Of a stretch of 64,000 nucleotides of DNA, positions 1 through 13,416 are shown piece after piece; the stretch's first letter is position 1, and each line of letters starts with the position of its first letter. A program made the position numbers and the translations under genes. The DNA is from Sycobia sp. Sy_11. Taxonomy: Eukaryota; Arthropoda; Insecta; Hymenoptera; Epichrysomallidae. The notes beneath the pieces are model-generated. The model was not told the DNA's origin. It searched no databases and saw nothing but the letters and a program-made list of their open reading frames with translations. The stretch is from assembly GCA_018907035.1 (NCBI GenBank), contig JACCIC010000288.1, positions 381,001-445,000 on the forward strand, read 5' to 3'.

Positions 1-833
1 GAACAAAAGCATTAAAATTAAACGGCACCCAAACAATAGCATAAATGTTTTATCTCGTAGAAAGAAAAAAAAAGTTCTTTAAACGATCACGTCTCTTTTA
101 TATATTGCGCAATTTATCGATTTTTTAAAATTTTGAATTCCACGCCCTCTCCCCCCCCCCCATCCCCAAGAGGACGAAAGGTCTCGTTTTAACACTTTTA
201 TGCATAATTGCTGCACAAATTAAAATTCTAACGTGCAATTTGATCTTTTCGATGAGTAGACATTGTGCCGATATCCCGAGCGAAACCGAGACCCGTGACA
301 ATCATAGCGTTCGTGCAAAATCTTAAAAGCCCGCGCCTTCGACGGCGGATCTTTATGCTTCTTTCGAGATTGCCGAATGTAATTGCCGTTGCTTACGAAG
401 CCTCGTTGTTCGCTTGGCCACGGCAGGCCAACGGCGATCTACTACCGGGATAAAATTTTCATCCGCGTCCCGCGGCACGATCACTTTAGCGTACAGTGCC
501 GTACCGAAGTATCCATATCCGTGTGCGAGGGTACTTTTCCACGCGCCCGGCCGTGCTCACCGACTCCCGCAACAGCGGGAACTTTACAATTCGAAGCGAG
601 CGAGTAAGCAAAAAAAAAAAAAAAAAAAAAGAAGAAGAGAAGCAAACTTCTTAGATTCTTCACCGAACTGTTTTGTATTTTATCAGCTCCAGAACACCGC
701 CTACGGAGGTCGGGTCAAACGTTTTTGCTTACCAGTAACGGATCAATTCCACGTCATTTCCTAGATACATTCCCATATAAATATTTTCAAATGAATATAA
801 TTATTTTTAAAAGTCTAAATATGTTTTAGCTGC

Positions 834-844
<11 letters not shown>

Positions 845-876
<32 letters not shown>
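845..876. repeat. (TA)n microsatellite
   Basis: About 32 bases of uninterrupted TA dinucleotide, directly left of a GC-rich block. Confidence 0.95.
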
Positions 877-878
<2 letters not shown>

Positions 879-1770
879 AGCCCGACGTCGTCTTACACAA
901 TTGACACGTCGTTTAACGCGCCCCCGCGCGCCGCCCGTTGGATTCCCAAAATAAGCGCTCTCCGCGAGCATCGCCGTCGGTTTGTCACTGTCTCCGCCTT
1001 TACACCTCGTTATAAAACGAACGCTCTCCCGACGCTCCGGCCCTCCTCGCCCCTCCGCCCTTTCGGAAAAGTCGACTGTTCTCACGACCTACTCTCGCGC
1101 CCTTACACATCCTCTCTCTATGCCTCTCCCTCTCTCTCTCTCTCTCTCTCTCACTCTCTCTTTCTATCTCGCGCGCGCGCGCACTCGCATCCCGAGCCAC
1201 CATCGAGGAGACGTTAATGGTCCGAAAATGCATGCAATATCTTTCTATGGCACGTATGAGTGGCAATTGAATTGCGATAGATCTACACGCACAGTGTTAT
1301 AAGCAGTCCGAGGATAAAAGCCTTAATTGAGGCAATTGCTAGCGTGCGAATCGATCGAATTTGAGGTTGACGACAGTTGTGAAAGAAATTTTGTGTTTAT
1401 AAAGAAAAAAAAATGTATTAAAAAAAAAAAAAAAGAATTCATCCGAACGGTAAAAATTAACGTTCATAGCGAATAGGCTGAAATTTTAAATCGTCGATAA
1501 TAATTCATTAAATATTTTACTATAAAGAAGAGCAAGCCTCAGCCCATAGAAAAGTTCCTGATATGCAAATCAAAATCTGTGATATATCGACCGAAATTCC
1601 ATCGATCGGGCGATTATGACTCGCGCTTTTCTTTTTAGCGATAAATTTAACGAATATAATTGAATTGAATTATCTTGTTTTTAATTTTTTTTTTCAAAAT
1701 TATGTTCAAGAAAAGTTTTTCTTTAAATTTTTCTTTTCTTTTTACCTTTTAGTGCAAATTTTTTCAGTAC

Positions 1771-1772
<2 letters not shown>

Positions 1773-1826
<54 letters not shown>
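1773..1826. repeat. (GA)n microsatellite
   Basis: About 54 bases of perfect GA repeat, the longest GA tract in the window. Confidence 0.95.
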
Positions 1827-1829
<3 letters not shown>

Positions 1830-2036
1830 TAATACTGGCAGTATTAGATTCTAGGATATATGGAAGCGAGCCTTTTTATACGCAACGTATTACGCCCCGT
1901 CAGAATCCGGGCTGAGAAATCGGCCAACAACCGTGTCGACCTCCGGATAAACTTGATTCTCGACCCTCGAAGTTCGCGCGACCAACGCAACCGCGTGTCG
2001 ACACTCCGTGAATCGTAAAAGCTTCGTTTGTTATTT

Positions 2037-2039
<3 letters not shown>

Positions 2040-2081
<42 letters not shown>
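2040..2081. repeat. (TA)n microsatellite
   Basis: About 42 bases of TA repeat between two GC-richer segments. Confidence 0.95.
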
Positions 2082-2084
<3 letters not shown>

Positions 2085-2514
2085 ATCTTCACACTCCGCA
2101 TCACGCGCCAGTCGCGATGTACGATACAGCGCGCGCGCGCGTATCCGTAAGAAGCGCTTTAACGAAAAACTACGGCGCGTCGCTGATCGCTGCGCGACGC
2201 GCAATTGACGCGATTCACGATCGGCGTCGGGAGGCGGCGAATCTCCGGCTCGCGCGTTTCCAAATGACCGCGCCCGGTAAAATTGACACGATTTTTATCT
2301 GTATCTGCGCGGCTGTGGTAATTTTTGTGAAGCGACGAAGCGACGAACCGCGCCGCGAACCATCTATCCTCAAACGTCACATGGATTTATAATGTTAGAG
2401 TTTTAGCGGAGACCACGCTGGGATCGCGTAATGAAACGTGCTATATATAGTTTTCGTGGGGGGGGGAGGGGGCGCCCGTCCATGTACGTTTTTATAAACA
2501 TATTTACATATACA

Positions 2515-2518
<4 letters not shown>

Positions 2519-2561
<43 letters not shown>
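2519..2561. repeat. (TA)n microsatellite
   Basis: About 43 bases of TA repeat, continuing into imperfect tatg units on the right. Confidence 0.95.
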
Positions 2562-2569
<8 letters not shown>

Positions 2570-2815
2570 ATGTGATGATGAAAACACCCTCCTAATACGT
2601 ATGCACGCTCGCGTGCGTTCGTACGAGCGCGCACTTAGTCCACACCCCTCCACCTCCCCCTCTTCGTCCTCCCTTGCTGGCGCTTAATGCGAAAATTTTT
2701 CTGTCCCCTCACGCCCGATCTATCATGTCGAATGCGTCCTCTGTTCCGCCCACCTCTCGCCCAGTCATATGCTTTGTCATACACGTATACGCTCGGGCTG
2801 GCTCGGGTGAATCGA

Positions 2816-2817
<2 letters not shown>

Positions 2818-2867
<50 letters not shown>
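2818..2867. repeat. (TA)n microsatellite
   Basis: About 50 bases of TA repeat bounded on both sides by atcgat, so the tract and its borders form one perfect palindrome. Confidence 0.95.
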
Positions 2868-2871
<4 letters not shown>

Positions 2872-4176
2872 CATTTGACGAAATGGACAGTGTATAGGAT
2901 CGATTTTTCATCCCGTTAAAACTCTTTATACTCTAGAGCATAAACGTAAGCGATCGCTCTCTGCGACTTTGACGAAAAATTGATTCTCGCCTCTCGCCCC
3001 CCCCTCCCCGTACGTCTCATTTCATTTCAAGGGTAAAAAAACGAGCGATCGATCGATGATCTCTCTTCTCTTCTTTCTTCTTCTTCTCTTTTTTTTTCTG
3101 TCACAGGCGATTCTTCGTTGGACGACCGCAATTTGACGGTCGAATTTCGCGCGGCATGTATATCGCGTATATTATACACGCGACGATGGTTGGAGGCTGA
3201 GGTCGGTCGTTTTGCTATTTTCCAATTAGAGCCGGTTGACGGTTGGACAGTTTAATGTGCCGCGCTGCTTAGGTACTTTGATGGTTTTTCCTATATCCCG
3301 TAACTTTTGTTAGAAATAATTTCGTTTTTTTTCTTTTTTTTTTTTTTTTGAACTCGCATTATACGGCGAAAGTAGAAATGTGTGATTTTGATCGTCAATA
3401 AAATGTCTTTATTTGTCTCCTCTATTGAGTAGCGTCCATAATGAAAATTTATATTCAATTGATAAATAATGAATATTTAAAATTTTTCGCATATCCAACT
3501 GATAAACGATTCATAATATACATCAGGAGCATTCGTTCGCTTCGATTTATGTTACAATTTATCGAAAAATTCGATAAATAATAATTTTCTGACGAAAATA
3601 ATAATTTGTCATTTCGCATTATGTAGACGATTTTATTCTTTACTTTCTATAATATATACCTAATTATCCTAAAGTTGTTTATTACGTCCAATTGTTTATT
3701 GCGCGAACAAAATTACCAACATTCATAAAGTTATATTCCAACTTCATGTAACTATATATTTAAAAAAAACGAACCGAAATACATGATCAAATAATGTGAT
3801 TTTATTTTCGATGACGAAATAAAATACTTCGAGAGCCATTGAGAAGCTGTCGAACTTTCAAAAGATAGAACTTTCGAAGAAAGTTTCAAAGTTTTCTTGA
3901 CTGCGCCCCGATTTCCTATTCTATAAACCAACGGCACATGTCAGAATTACTTGTGTATCCGTTGAAGTGAGTTTCTATTAAGAATGTTTATTTATAGATC
4001 ATTTTTAATATACTTATCGTTAAATATACATTTATAAAAACCTTCAGATGTATAGACTGTAGAAATTGTTGATTTTTATAAGGGAATATAGAAGACAGTG
4101 CTTTCGAGAGAAAAAAAAAGTCTTTCGACACAATTTCAAATAAAAGAAAGAGTGTTCGTTTAGCATGTATATATGA

Positions 4177-4179
<3 letters not shown>

Positions 4180-4216
<37 letters not shown>
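4180..4216. repeat. (CA)n microsatellite
   Basis: About 36 bases of CA repeat in otherwise AT-rich DNA. Confidence 0.95.
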
Positions 4217-4217
<1 letters not shown>

Positions 4218-5034
4218 GCAATTCATTTATTTAATTAATTAAGTCGTATAAATTTTATAAGCATAAAAAATCAATATAGTTTGACAAATAGAATTATCTA
4301 TTATACTATTAGAATTATCTTCGTTATATGGACAATCGATGAAACAAATGGAGTATTATATTATTTCGTGCTAGTAAATTATATTAGCCCGTAACTTCAT
4401 TTTCAATCCCCATTAAATATTTCAATTAATTATTTGCAAACCGAACAAACGATAATTTCATCGACGGTGATCGCGGCACTTTAATAAAACATATTTTCGT
4501 GTAAATTTTTGTCATTGTCATTTATTATACTATTTGCAAGCAAGCCCTTACAGATAAAAAAAAGTTTTCGACTTCGATCGACGTAGATGCGAATAAATTA
4601 CAAATAACTATATCTATATCTGATCCGTCGTGTATAAATGAAAGAGCGGGCACGTATCTCAGTTTGAGGGGGATATAAGTTTTTTTTTTTGTTTTTGGTT
4701 TTTTCGCACTGCTTGATTTCGCAGGAGTGGGCAGAATGCGACGTTACATTTACGCGATCGAAAATGCATATAGATTTTTTTTTTTTATATATATATAATT
4801 AAAGTTATTAAAGTATAATTCCCCGTGAGAATAAATCGAATTATATTATATTATCACGCTCACAATTTGTGTTTGTTAAAAGATCGCCCGTTGTGATTCG
4901 CGATCATTTGCAAATTGTAAAAGTATCGCGACTCTTGCACAAGTCTAAAGTACGGATAGGTCATACGTTCATTCTAAACATTCCCTCTGCTCCGTTGTAC
5001 GTATCATTATATATGTCCATTTAGAGTTCCAATT

Positions 5035-5072
<38 letters not shown>

Positions 5073-5913
5073 TTCTCGCGCGGGCGCCTAATTTCACACG
5101 AAAGAATAAGGAATCGAGAGTGCAATATCGCGAGGTTGTCGATTGAAAGAGGGCGTTGCAAGGATTATGAAGCCTTATTCTCGGATGTTGCGTAAACAGG
5201 AAATCTTTAAAAATTATTCCGATATCGCGGCATGGGTAAAAGATTCGCGTCGAAAGCTTATACCATTGGAGTTTTAACTGAGATTTAAGTACAACTCACA
5301 CAGCATAAGTACAAATATTCGTGTTTCAAGGTATCTACTAAATGTCTCGAACCCCCGCCCCCCTATTTACAGGTTTACTCTAAAAAATCTTACAGGATTG
5401 CTTAGGCGACCTAGCCATGTAATTTAATGAACTTCTTTTCTATATTTCAACATACGAAAGTTTTCACTATACATAGTTTTTCTACGATTTTTTTCTACGA
5501 CCGTATCCCACCTTTCTTAAAGTTGATTTCCTCTCTTTCTGCATATTCTATAATGTTTTTCTTTTCTTTTCTTTTCTTTTAATTCTGATACTTTGAATAC
5601 GGCAATGCGATATGAAATCGCGAATCTTGCAAACCGACATTATTTTTCACGCAATAATCATACCGAACTGTTTAATTTTGGATTTGACACGGTTTTTTCA
5701 GTTATCTCAAAAAATAAATCAATGAAGCAGCAAGAAAATTTCAGTACTTTGAAAAGTATTTCTTGATATGATCAGAATATTTCAAGATTTAACGTTTGTT
5801 TATAAGATATAAACAAAAAAACTTCAAACCTACGAAGATTCGAGATCCTATATTCAATCAAATTTTAGTTTTGTCCCGTAAATATTTTTTGTTTGTAACT
5901 AGCATTATTATAC

Positions 5914-5918
<5 letters not shown>

Positions 5919-6002
<84 letters not shown>
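5919..6002. repeat. compound (TA)n(GA)n microsatellite
   Basis: About 47 bases of TA pass directly into about 36 bases of GA. The open frame read across it (Ile-Tyr then Arg-Glu runs) is an artefact of the repeat. Confidence 0.95.
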
Positions 6003-6005
<3 letters not shown>

Positions 6006-8111
6006 CTTATATTGGATTTAGTAACATTATGAAATTAATACACAAATTAACTTTTTAATAATTCAAAATACCACACGTATATGGATCGCGTCCTATTCTG
6101 CATTGCATACGAGTGCATTTGGCTCGCCTAAAATGTCAATTTGCATCGATGGTTAAGTATTATATACAAAAATTTTAATACAAGGCAAATAAACGTCGTG
6201 TATAATCATATAGTCAAGGAATTGTAAATGTCCAGTGTTCGAATACTTTTTTCGCGCTCTGTGACTTTATGCGAGATCGTCAATTAAAAAAAAAAAAAAA
6301 ATTATCAAGCTACTAACTGGAGGTATAAATAATAGAAGCGAAATGGAAGTTTAATTAATAAACAGTCACGCAAGAATAAGTTTGAAATCGGATTGGCCTT
6401 GCGGGGTGCCTCTGTATATATATATATACATACATACATACATGTATCCATGCTTATATATAGAAAATACATAGCCATTCTCCGTTCCTTTTAAATCGCC
6501 GTTTCGTCTTCGTATAAACTGCGCTATCCGTAAATTGGAATTATATTGATTAAAATCGAGGGGAAAAAACATTCTCGATGACGCCTAAAAATCATTTCTA
6601 TAAAAATTAATTGAATTATGTTGCGAGGTACCTCGGCAACGCGCCGAGCTCGGACGTTAATAAATCAGAAAATTCTACTCAGTAAGTTTAAGAGGCCCTT
6701 TGAAAGGTGACAGTGTTATATAACCAATTTTCATAAAAAAAAAAAAAATAAAAAAAATACATCGAATATAGTCGTTGTATATAAACAGTGGTTTAGAAGA
6801 ATGACGAAAAGAAATATATTGCATATCGCTTTGACCTTAAAATTACAACTTTAGGGTGACATTTCGGTTGTAATGTAATTACATTTGTCATGTAATGCAA
6901 ATATCGTTGAAAGCTAGTACGCAAATCAATTATGTGCCGCGCGCGAGAATTGTATTATTCCTGGCTTCGCTCGAGCGGAAACGGCCTCACGACGTTGATA
7001 ATCAGCTTCGAGCACCACGTGATGAAATTATACACGGTTATTATGCTCGACTTTGTCTCGATTGTACTCGCGCTTGTCTCCTTTTTCCACATTATTATTG
7101 TAATTTTTATTAATTAATCGATCCGCTTGTCCTAATTTATAACTGATAATTTATAATCTTGTGATATAGCACAATTAACAAAATCATGAAAATATTACCT
7201 TTTCCATTTACGTACGTGATTATATATATAAGGACAATTTTTCAATTCTTCAAACAAAGTATGGCAACAATCAAAAACATTATTGAAGTCGAAACTCAAT
7301 ATTTTAACTTTTTGATGTATGCTCTAGTTTTTGGATTGAATGTAAGCAGTTCTGCTCCGAATCTTGTTGACGCTCTATCTATTTTATTTTTCTTATGACC
7401 AATAAAAAATACTTTTCTAATACGAAATGGCTCATTGTTAAATTTCATGTTATATAGAATTTTTCCATATCAAAATGCGACATAAATATAGTATTGCAAA
7501 AATTAGTAGCATCGGTTGAAGTTATTTTTTAATTGAAAATCAATAAATTATGAGCTTTTAAACCTCTGCATATAATGTAACTTTATTAACTTTATTAGCC
7601 ATTAAATTTATTAATTCGTTTTGTATAGTTGCTGAACAGTAATAGTCGGAGATTTTTCGTTGAATTGCCAAATCTAGATAAGTTTTTATTGAAGGATCGA
7701 GCTTGCTAGTAATAGCACATTGCCCAAAAATTTATCATCATTACGTGTATAAAGTTTTTCTGAACTCCCCCTGAAAGCTATATTATTACAGCTACTAAAT
7801 ATACACTTATATGCATTGATCGTTTAAGAATCTGTTGTCGAATCTGTTGTCGTCTTAAAAATCTTTATATATATGCTTTTGCTCCGTCATATGAATAACT
7901 TTTACTGCTTTTATAGGTATTTACATCCATTTCCTTCCAGTGAGGATAACGTTTCATATATGATAGATCATATTTTCACGATTACTTACTGCATCAGAAT
8001 AAATATTTCCAGTTTTTATATATCCAGCTGATGACGCAATTAGAACAAACAGGCCACAGACTTGAACTGTAACTTTCATATTTGGAAATTTTGCATTGAT
8101 TATCGTTTTGC

Positions 8112-8185
8112 CCGATGGCTTCGCACTTGACCTAGCGCCCTAGGAGAGTGTCTAAGTTCATCCCCCTACCTTAAAGCCGGCACTG
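8112..8185 (-). mobile_element. hAT-like transposon terminus (single end)
   Basis: Read on the minus strand from 8185, this begins with a 13-base tip (cagtgccggcttt) resembling hAT-family terminal repeats, which commonly start CAGnGCCGGC. It continues into a GC-rich subterminal stretch containing cctagggcgctagg. I see no matching second end and no transposase frame nearby, so this is a solo end or a decayed copy. The family assignment rests on resemblance to known hAT termini and is tentative. Confidence 0.35.
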
Positions 8186-8344
8186 AATGTAACCACCCAG
8201 TACGTGATATTCACGAGGTCATTCTTTTAATTGAAAAATTTACGAAGTTTGGCGTTGCCGCAAAATTGAATGAATTCTTCTCAAGTAATGATCAAGGTTA
8301 ACCGTTCGACTCTTTTCCTTTAATAAAATAAAAGGTGCACTTTC

Positions 8345-8524
8345 TACAATTCTATCTGTAAGTGGAAGAAGGCTGATCTGAAACTAAGAAAGTGGAAGAA
8401 GGAACTCGAAGCCTTGGCCGCGTTTATTATGGAAATGAAGCATCTTCCTAAGGAATTTAAGGACACGACAAGAAGTGCCATAACAACAATTGGAAGAATA
8501 CAGCAGAGCATGAACAAGTAGAAG
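8345..8524 (+). pseudogene. coding-like fragment, unrecognised
   Basis: An open frame (phase with AAG at 8392) encodes a charged Lys/Trp/Leu-rich peptide. Recognisable pieces are CKWKKADLKLRKWKKELEAL, then AAFIMEMKHLPKEFKDTTRS and a final RIQQSMNK before the TAG at about 8520-8522. It has no convincing start codon. Its coiled-coil-like, amphipathic composition and its place 160 bases from the hAT-like end suggest a piece of a transposon-encoded protein, but I do not recognise the family. It could also be a chance open frame, although local base composition is less AT-rich than its surroundings. Confidence 0.25.
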
Positions 8525-9183
8525 CCTTAAGAACATCGCGGTAAAAAACGAGTAAAATAACATGAATCAAATGCTCGCTCGAACGTCGCATTTTTTTCCC
8601 TCAAGATTAAGGAAAAAAGTAACTCGCAGTTTGAAGGCAGATACCCTCGTTCAAGCTGCAATTAATTGTTTATATTTATTTCATTTACTATTCATTATTT
8701 TTCGATATGGCATGTGACGATCTAATTGCATGCAACTATTCTTTTAGCAAATCGGTCATAGTTACGCATGTGACATATATAAATATATATATAATTTACA
8801 ACTACACTTTTACAATTTAAAGTATGTACATCATTTTTTTTCTTTTGAATTCTGCATAGTTATATGGCTAACATACTAAAAAACTAGTTAAATCCAATTG
8901 GATACCTCATAAGCTCATATGGTACTTGTTGGATAATACTAAAATTGTTGATAATACATAAGACATACTTATAGAGTACATAATTTTAATTCCCAATTAA
9001 TTTTGAACTCGAGAAAAATTATTCGACCTGTATTATTGTGGGCAACACTAATTTTGGTAAATTTTTCAATACAAAATACGGCCTTGAACTTGGAGATCGC
9101 GTTTTGTGCGGTCCAATCCAACAAATAGAAAATACGTCAAAAAGTTCGGATTTCAAGCTTTCCTAAAAAAAAATAGAAGATTG

Positions 9184-9230
9184 TTTAGCCGTTTTTTGAC
9201 AAATCTGCAGCGTTTCGAAAAACGGCTAAA
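9184..9230. repeat. 13-bp perfect hairpin with 21-nt loop
   Basis: The arm tttagccgttttt (9184-9196) is perfectly complementary to aaaaacggctaaa (9218-9230) around a 21-base loop. This is strong for unconserved AT-rich DNA. It is too short for a typical microRNA precursor, and no function can be assigned. Confidence 0.7.
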
Positions 9231-12200
9231 TTAAACCACGAAGCTATAGTAATGCAATACTTTTCAATGCTTTTTTTTAATACAGTTTTAAAAAATTTAA
9301 GTATTTCAAGATTATAGTATGTGGAAATTTCATTAAAAACTTATAGGAAGTAGAAAGTGCTCATAGGACAGCCTCTTGAATTTGCAGAATTTATTATAGC
9401 ATCAGTGTTCGACATGAGAAAATATAGTTTTCTTCGATCAGATATAAATAACTGCGTAATGCACAATGCACTTACCACATATTATTCGTCGATTTAATCT
9501 TTCTCTTTTGTGTGTGCGCGCGTGTGTATGTGTGTTCACTCATTACATTTAGTCCCGTTATATAAATTCTGTAATTGCTATATGTATAATATATAAGTAA
9601 TGGCTAGAGAACTGAAAGAATTTAATCAATTTTTATAATTTTGAAGGATAAAAACATTAAGAATTGAAAAAAGAAAAAAGAAAGAAGAAAGTAGGGCGTG
9701 GTCTAATCAGACTATTACAGGATCATACCCTCGGTCTGTTCACGGGTCGACCTTCCACGGGCTTTGCAGATACACATCGTGATGCGCAGAAATATAAGCT
9801 GTAGAGAAAAATAGCGCGTTCATCGATTTTTCTCTCTTTCTCTCTCTGAAATCCAGCGATTCATCGGTATTTAACATTACATTTACGTATCGTTGAATGC
9901 GATCTGTAAAGGATAGTCTAGCGGCATATTTTTAGCCCATTTCATCATGACATATACAGAATCAGAAGCTTGACAATTTACCTCAATTATCGTAAATGAG
10001 AAAAAAAATTCATATATCGAAAATTTAGATAAAAATAAATTCCAGATCGTACGCACGATCATCAACATCTACTTTGCGCAAAATATATTTAGTTATTCAT
10101 TGATGAACTATCATTTTGAAATGTATACTCGTGTCAAATATATGAGACAATTCGGCCTTTTACATTAAACTAATACCAATTATATATATTGTATATTCAA
10201 TAAAATTATTCTGTAGAGAACATTATATATCATTGACCCTGTTCGAAATCTGATGATAATTCTATAAAATTTTTAATTAAGCCCATTCGAGGTTGAATAG
10301 CATTTAATTATTTATATCATAATATGGTCATTTAATATATTGTGTGATGTTTATTTGTCCTAGTTTTCCTTATATCTTCTTTTCATCCTTAGATTTCAGT
10401 TTGCCTTAGCTTTCTTAAATATATATACTAAACTATTTATAAAAAATTTACCTGCCTAACATATAAAAAAGGAAGTATAAAAATGCTCAATCATATATAT
10501 ATATATAGTTATGTATGGATGATTATTTTAAATAACTTTTATTTATTAATTTTGATCAATAAATATTATTAAAAAACGTTTTATTATTATATATTATATT
10601 ACTCTATACATAGTCTCACATAATATACTGATATTTTAACATAGACATTTTCTATTTTCAGATATTTTTCTTTAACTCGCCGCGATTGTAAGGGTATTTT
10701 TCGAATCTTGACAAATAAATTTAAACACATTTACATATCCACGTGTGTAATTAACAGGGCTGCAACGAAATACAATGATATACCATTATGCTGGTATACT
10801 TCTTGAATGGCCATGGCAATATTCCATCATAATATTATAGGATATTAAATTATTATTAGATTAATAATAATACTAGAATATCTATAAAATTCGCTGAATA
10901 TGGGTTCATATGTGGAGGGGGGCGCTTAGTCAGCGTATACGGATATTTTTAAAATTTGAAAAAATATTATTCATCCTGGATGACAATACAATACTTCATC
11001 ATAATATTCAAATTTGTATATTCATAGGTCGACTTACTATTCAGAGGCGACGAAATAATATGGGGTTTACTCCATAGTACTTTCAATTTTTTAAAAATGA
11101 ACGTAGCCCTCCAATCCAGTGTGCAAATACGATTCATGATTGATGCATACACTTGTCCTGGATTACATTCCTTTGTAATATATTGACGCTGTCATACGCA
11201 CACACACACACACACACACACACCTTTTTTTACTTTTCACTATATAATTTAAAATCTTGAAAGAATAATTTAATCCACTTTTCCATATAGTAGACTATTA
11301 AAAATTGATATGTGCATACGTGTATAATATATTTTTATAATATTCGGACCTGGAGATTTAGGTTGCCCTAGACGCGGTTATATATATAGGATTCATTGGA
11401 CTAAAATTTCAAATCTTGAAAAAAAGAATAAAAATTTTAATGAAATAGAAAGATATTTGACAAAAATTGCAGATCTTTAAAATAAAATAAAATAAAAAGT
11501 TTTTAAATTTAAAATTGAATTAAACTTAAATTGAAAAAAAAACACCACTGCAAATAATATTAAACTTCAACATTTTGACAATAAGAAAATTGTGGGGATT
11601 CGATAGAAAAGTACCTAACCTATAGTGTGACAATATATAACAATATATAATAATATGTATGATTAATTTAAATTGCATTAATTTTTGATTTTAAATATTC
11701 AGATCGCTAAAACATTATCAAAAATTTTGCCGTATAAGGAAAATATACTACATTTTCAGTCAAAAATGTAATTTTTAATATGATTTGCAATGATGTCATC
11801 TTTTTCATTTTCAGTTTGATTTTTTATCATTTGTTATTTATTACTTTTTGAATCAAATCATTTCTCATTTTTATTTTTTACTTTTTAATTCTACTTTTCG
11901 TTTTTTTTCTTTCTTTTTTTTGAAAAATATATTTACAATTTTTTTTACTGATAGAAAAAATTCAGTTCTATTTATTATCATGGAAATCTTAATCTAATAT
12001 ATTTATAACAATTGTACTGGCATATATTTACGAGGAGAGTCTACAATGACCAGTAATCCAATCACTACCATCTGGAGTATATGCATTAAATATAAGAGAA
12101 AAATCAATGTCTTATATTTTTTACATTCAGCTATACTTGAAATCCCTTTAATTTTAATTAAATACTATAATAAATGGTATTATTTATTTTTCTGCTTATT

Positions 12201-12559
12201 TGTATGATTATTAAATATTTACCTATTTTCCACAATTGATATACATGATTTCTTACGCTTTGACATAGATAACTTTTTATAAATATAAGTATATTTATAA
12301 GCTTTTTATTTGATTTATTATTTATTTAATTTTTCGAACGTAAAGAGAACCTCATAAGGTTTCTCTAAAAAAATGTAAATAATCATAATTAAATTGTAGA
12401 AATAACTATGAAATTATTCTATTTAATATATTTACATAGTTGATTAGATTAAGTTGAAGATTAATTTTCCTAAACGGAATTAGATTAATTTAATTTTTAT
12501 TGTTCGTTATCTGATCTACTTCGTGACATACTCCCTATATTGCACTATCTGACATAGTA

Positions 12560-12815
12560 ATAAAAAAATTAAATTTAAGGTAAATTTAAATTTAAAGTGG
12601 CCAGGGCGGTCAGGTTATCGTTTACTAACATAGAATATAAATGATTTTATATTTAGTTAAATTAAATTTTTATATTATTTTAAGTAGTAATTTCCAATTT
12701 AGATTCTATGGAGGTCATTATAAACAAGGACAGTCTGACTGTAATTATATTAGCATAGAATATTATTGTATAAAGGCTGTAAGACCGATAAAAACAATTC
12801 TTAATTTAATTTAAT
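12560..12815 (+). repeat. repeat family copy D (half copy)
   Basis: This matches the right half of the 40.1 kb element. From 12570 it carries the aaatttaaggt segment, then the block around cagggcggtcaggttatc, the tactaacat segment, the box acaaggacagtctgactgt (12727-12745) and the end ctgtaagaccgataaaaa. The left arm and the hammerhead-like core are absent or unrecognisable. Confidence 0.7.
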
Positions 12816-13416
12816 AATAGAAAAACAAAAATCACACAAGGTATACACATTGTGTAATTTATTTATATATTACTTGATCAACTATTTAATTGTATATATA
12901 TATACATACATTATACATCTGATTTGTGTATCACGATTCCTTGGTCATTCATTTGTATGTAAATATTATATGAGATTTTCTCATATGAAATGAATAGTAA
13001 ATAAAAAATCAATTCATAAGCTTAAATATAGTTACATTAATGAAAATGACATTGGATGTATTGAGAGTGTTGAAACTAAAACGTTTATATTTATAGTATG
13101 CAAATATTCGGAAAAATAAATAATACTATTTAATACTGTATTTAATTAAATATAAAGGGAATGAAGGTTCATTTGCATGAAAAAAGACCAGCATTCACTT
13201 TTTGCTTATATTTAATACATATACGCAAGATGGAATTGGTTAGTTAACCAACTGTAAACTCCCTTCTTAACGCATAGAACAAGTTTTATTTACTTATAAA
13301 ACGCCAGTCTATACATTTATATACATATGACTTATAATAATTGCATGAAATTTCTTCATGTTATAAACGTTCTGTAAATTAACAGTTCATTAAATTTACG
13401 AAATTAACAGTATTTA

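Larger units (their letters stand above)
1..8100. other. gene-poor intergenic stretch with microsatellites
   Basis: I see no gene in this stretch. It is AT-rich DNA interrupted by GC-richer blocks around 880-1300, 1900-2400 and 2580-2800, which hold CpG-containing sequence and CT or TA microsatellites. Short open frames here are either read through microsatellites (runs of Tyr-Ile, Arg-Glu or Leu-Ser) or lie in GC-rich sequence without splice context or a recognisable domain. The GC-rich blocks could be promoters or untranslated exons of a gene lying off the left edge, but nothing in them proves this. Confidence 0.5.
8600..13280. other. AT-rich intergenic DNA, no gene seen
   Basis: Apart from a hairpin at 9184-9230, a (CA)n tract at 11199-11222 and the repeat-family copy at 12.56-12.82 kb, I see nothing supportable. 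The only open frames are short and lack domains or splice context. Confidence 0.5.
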
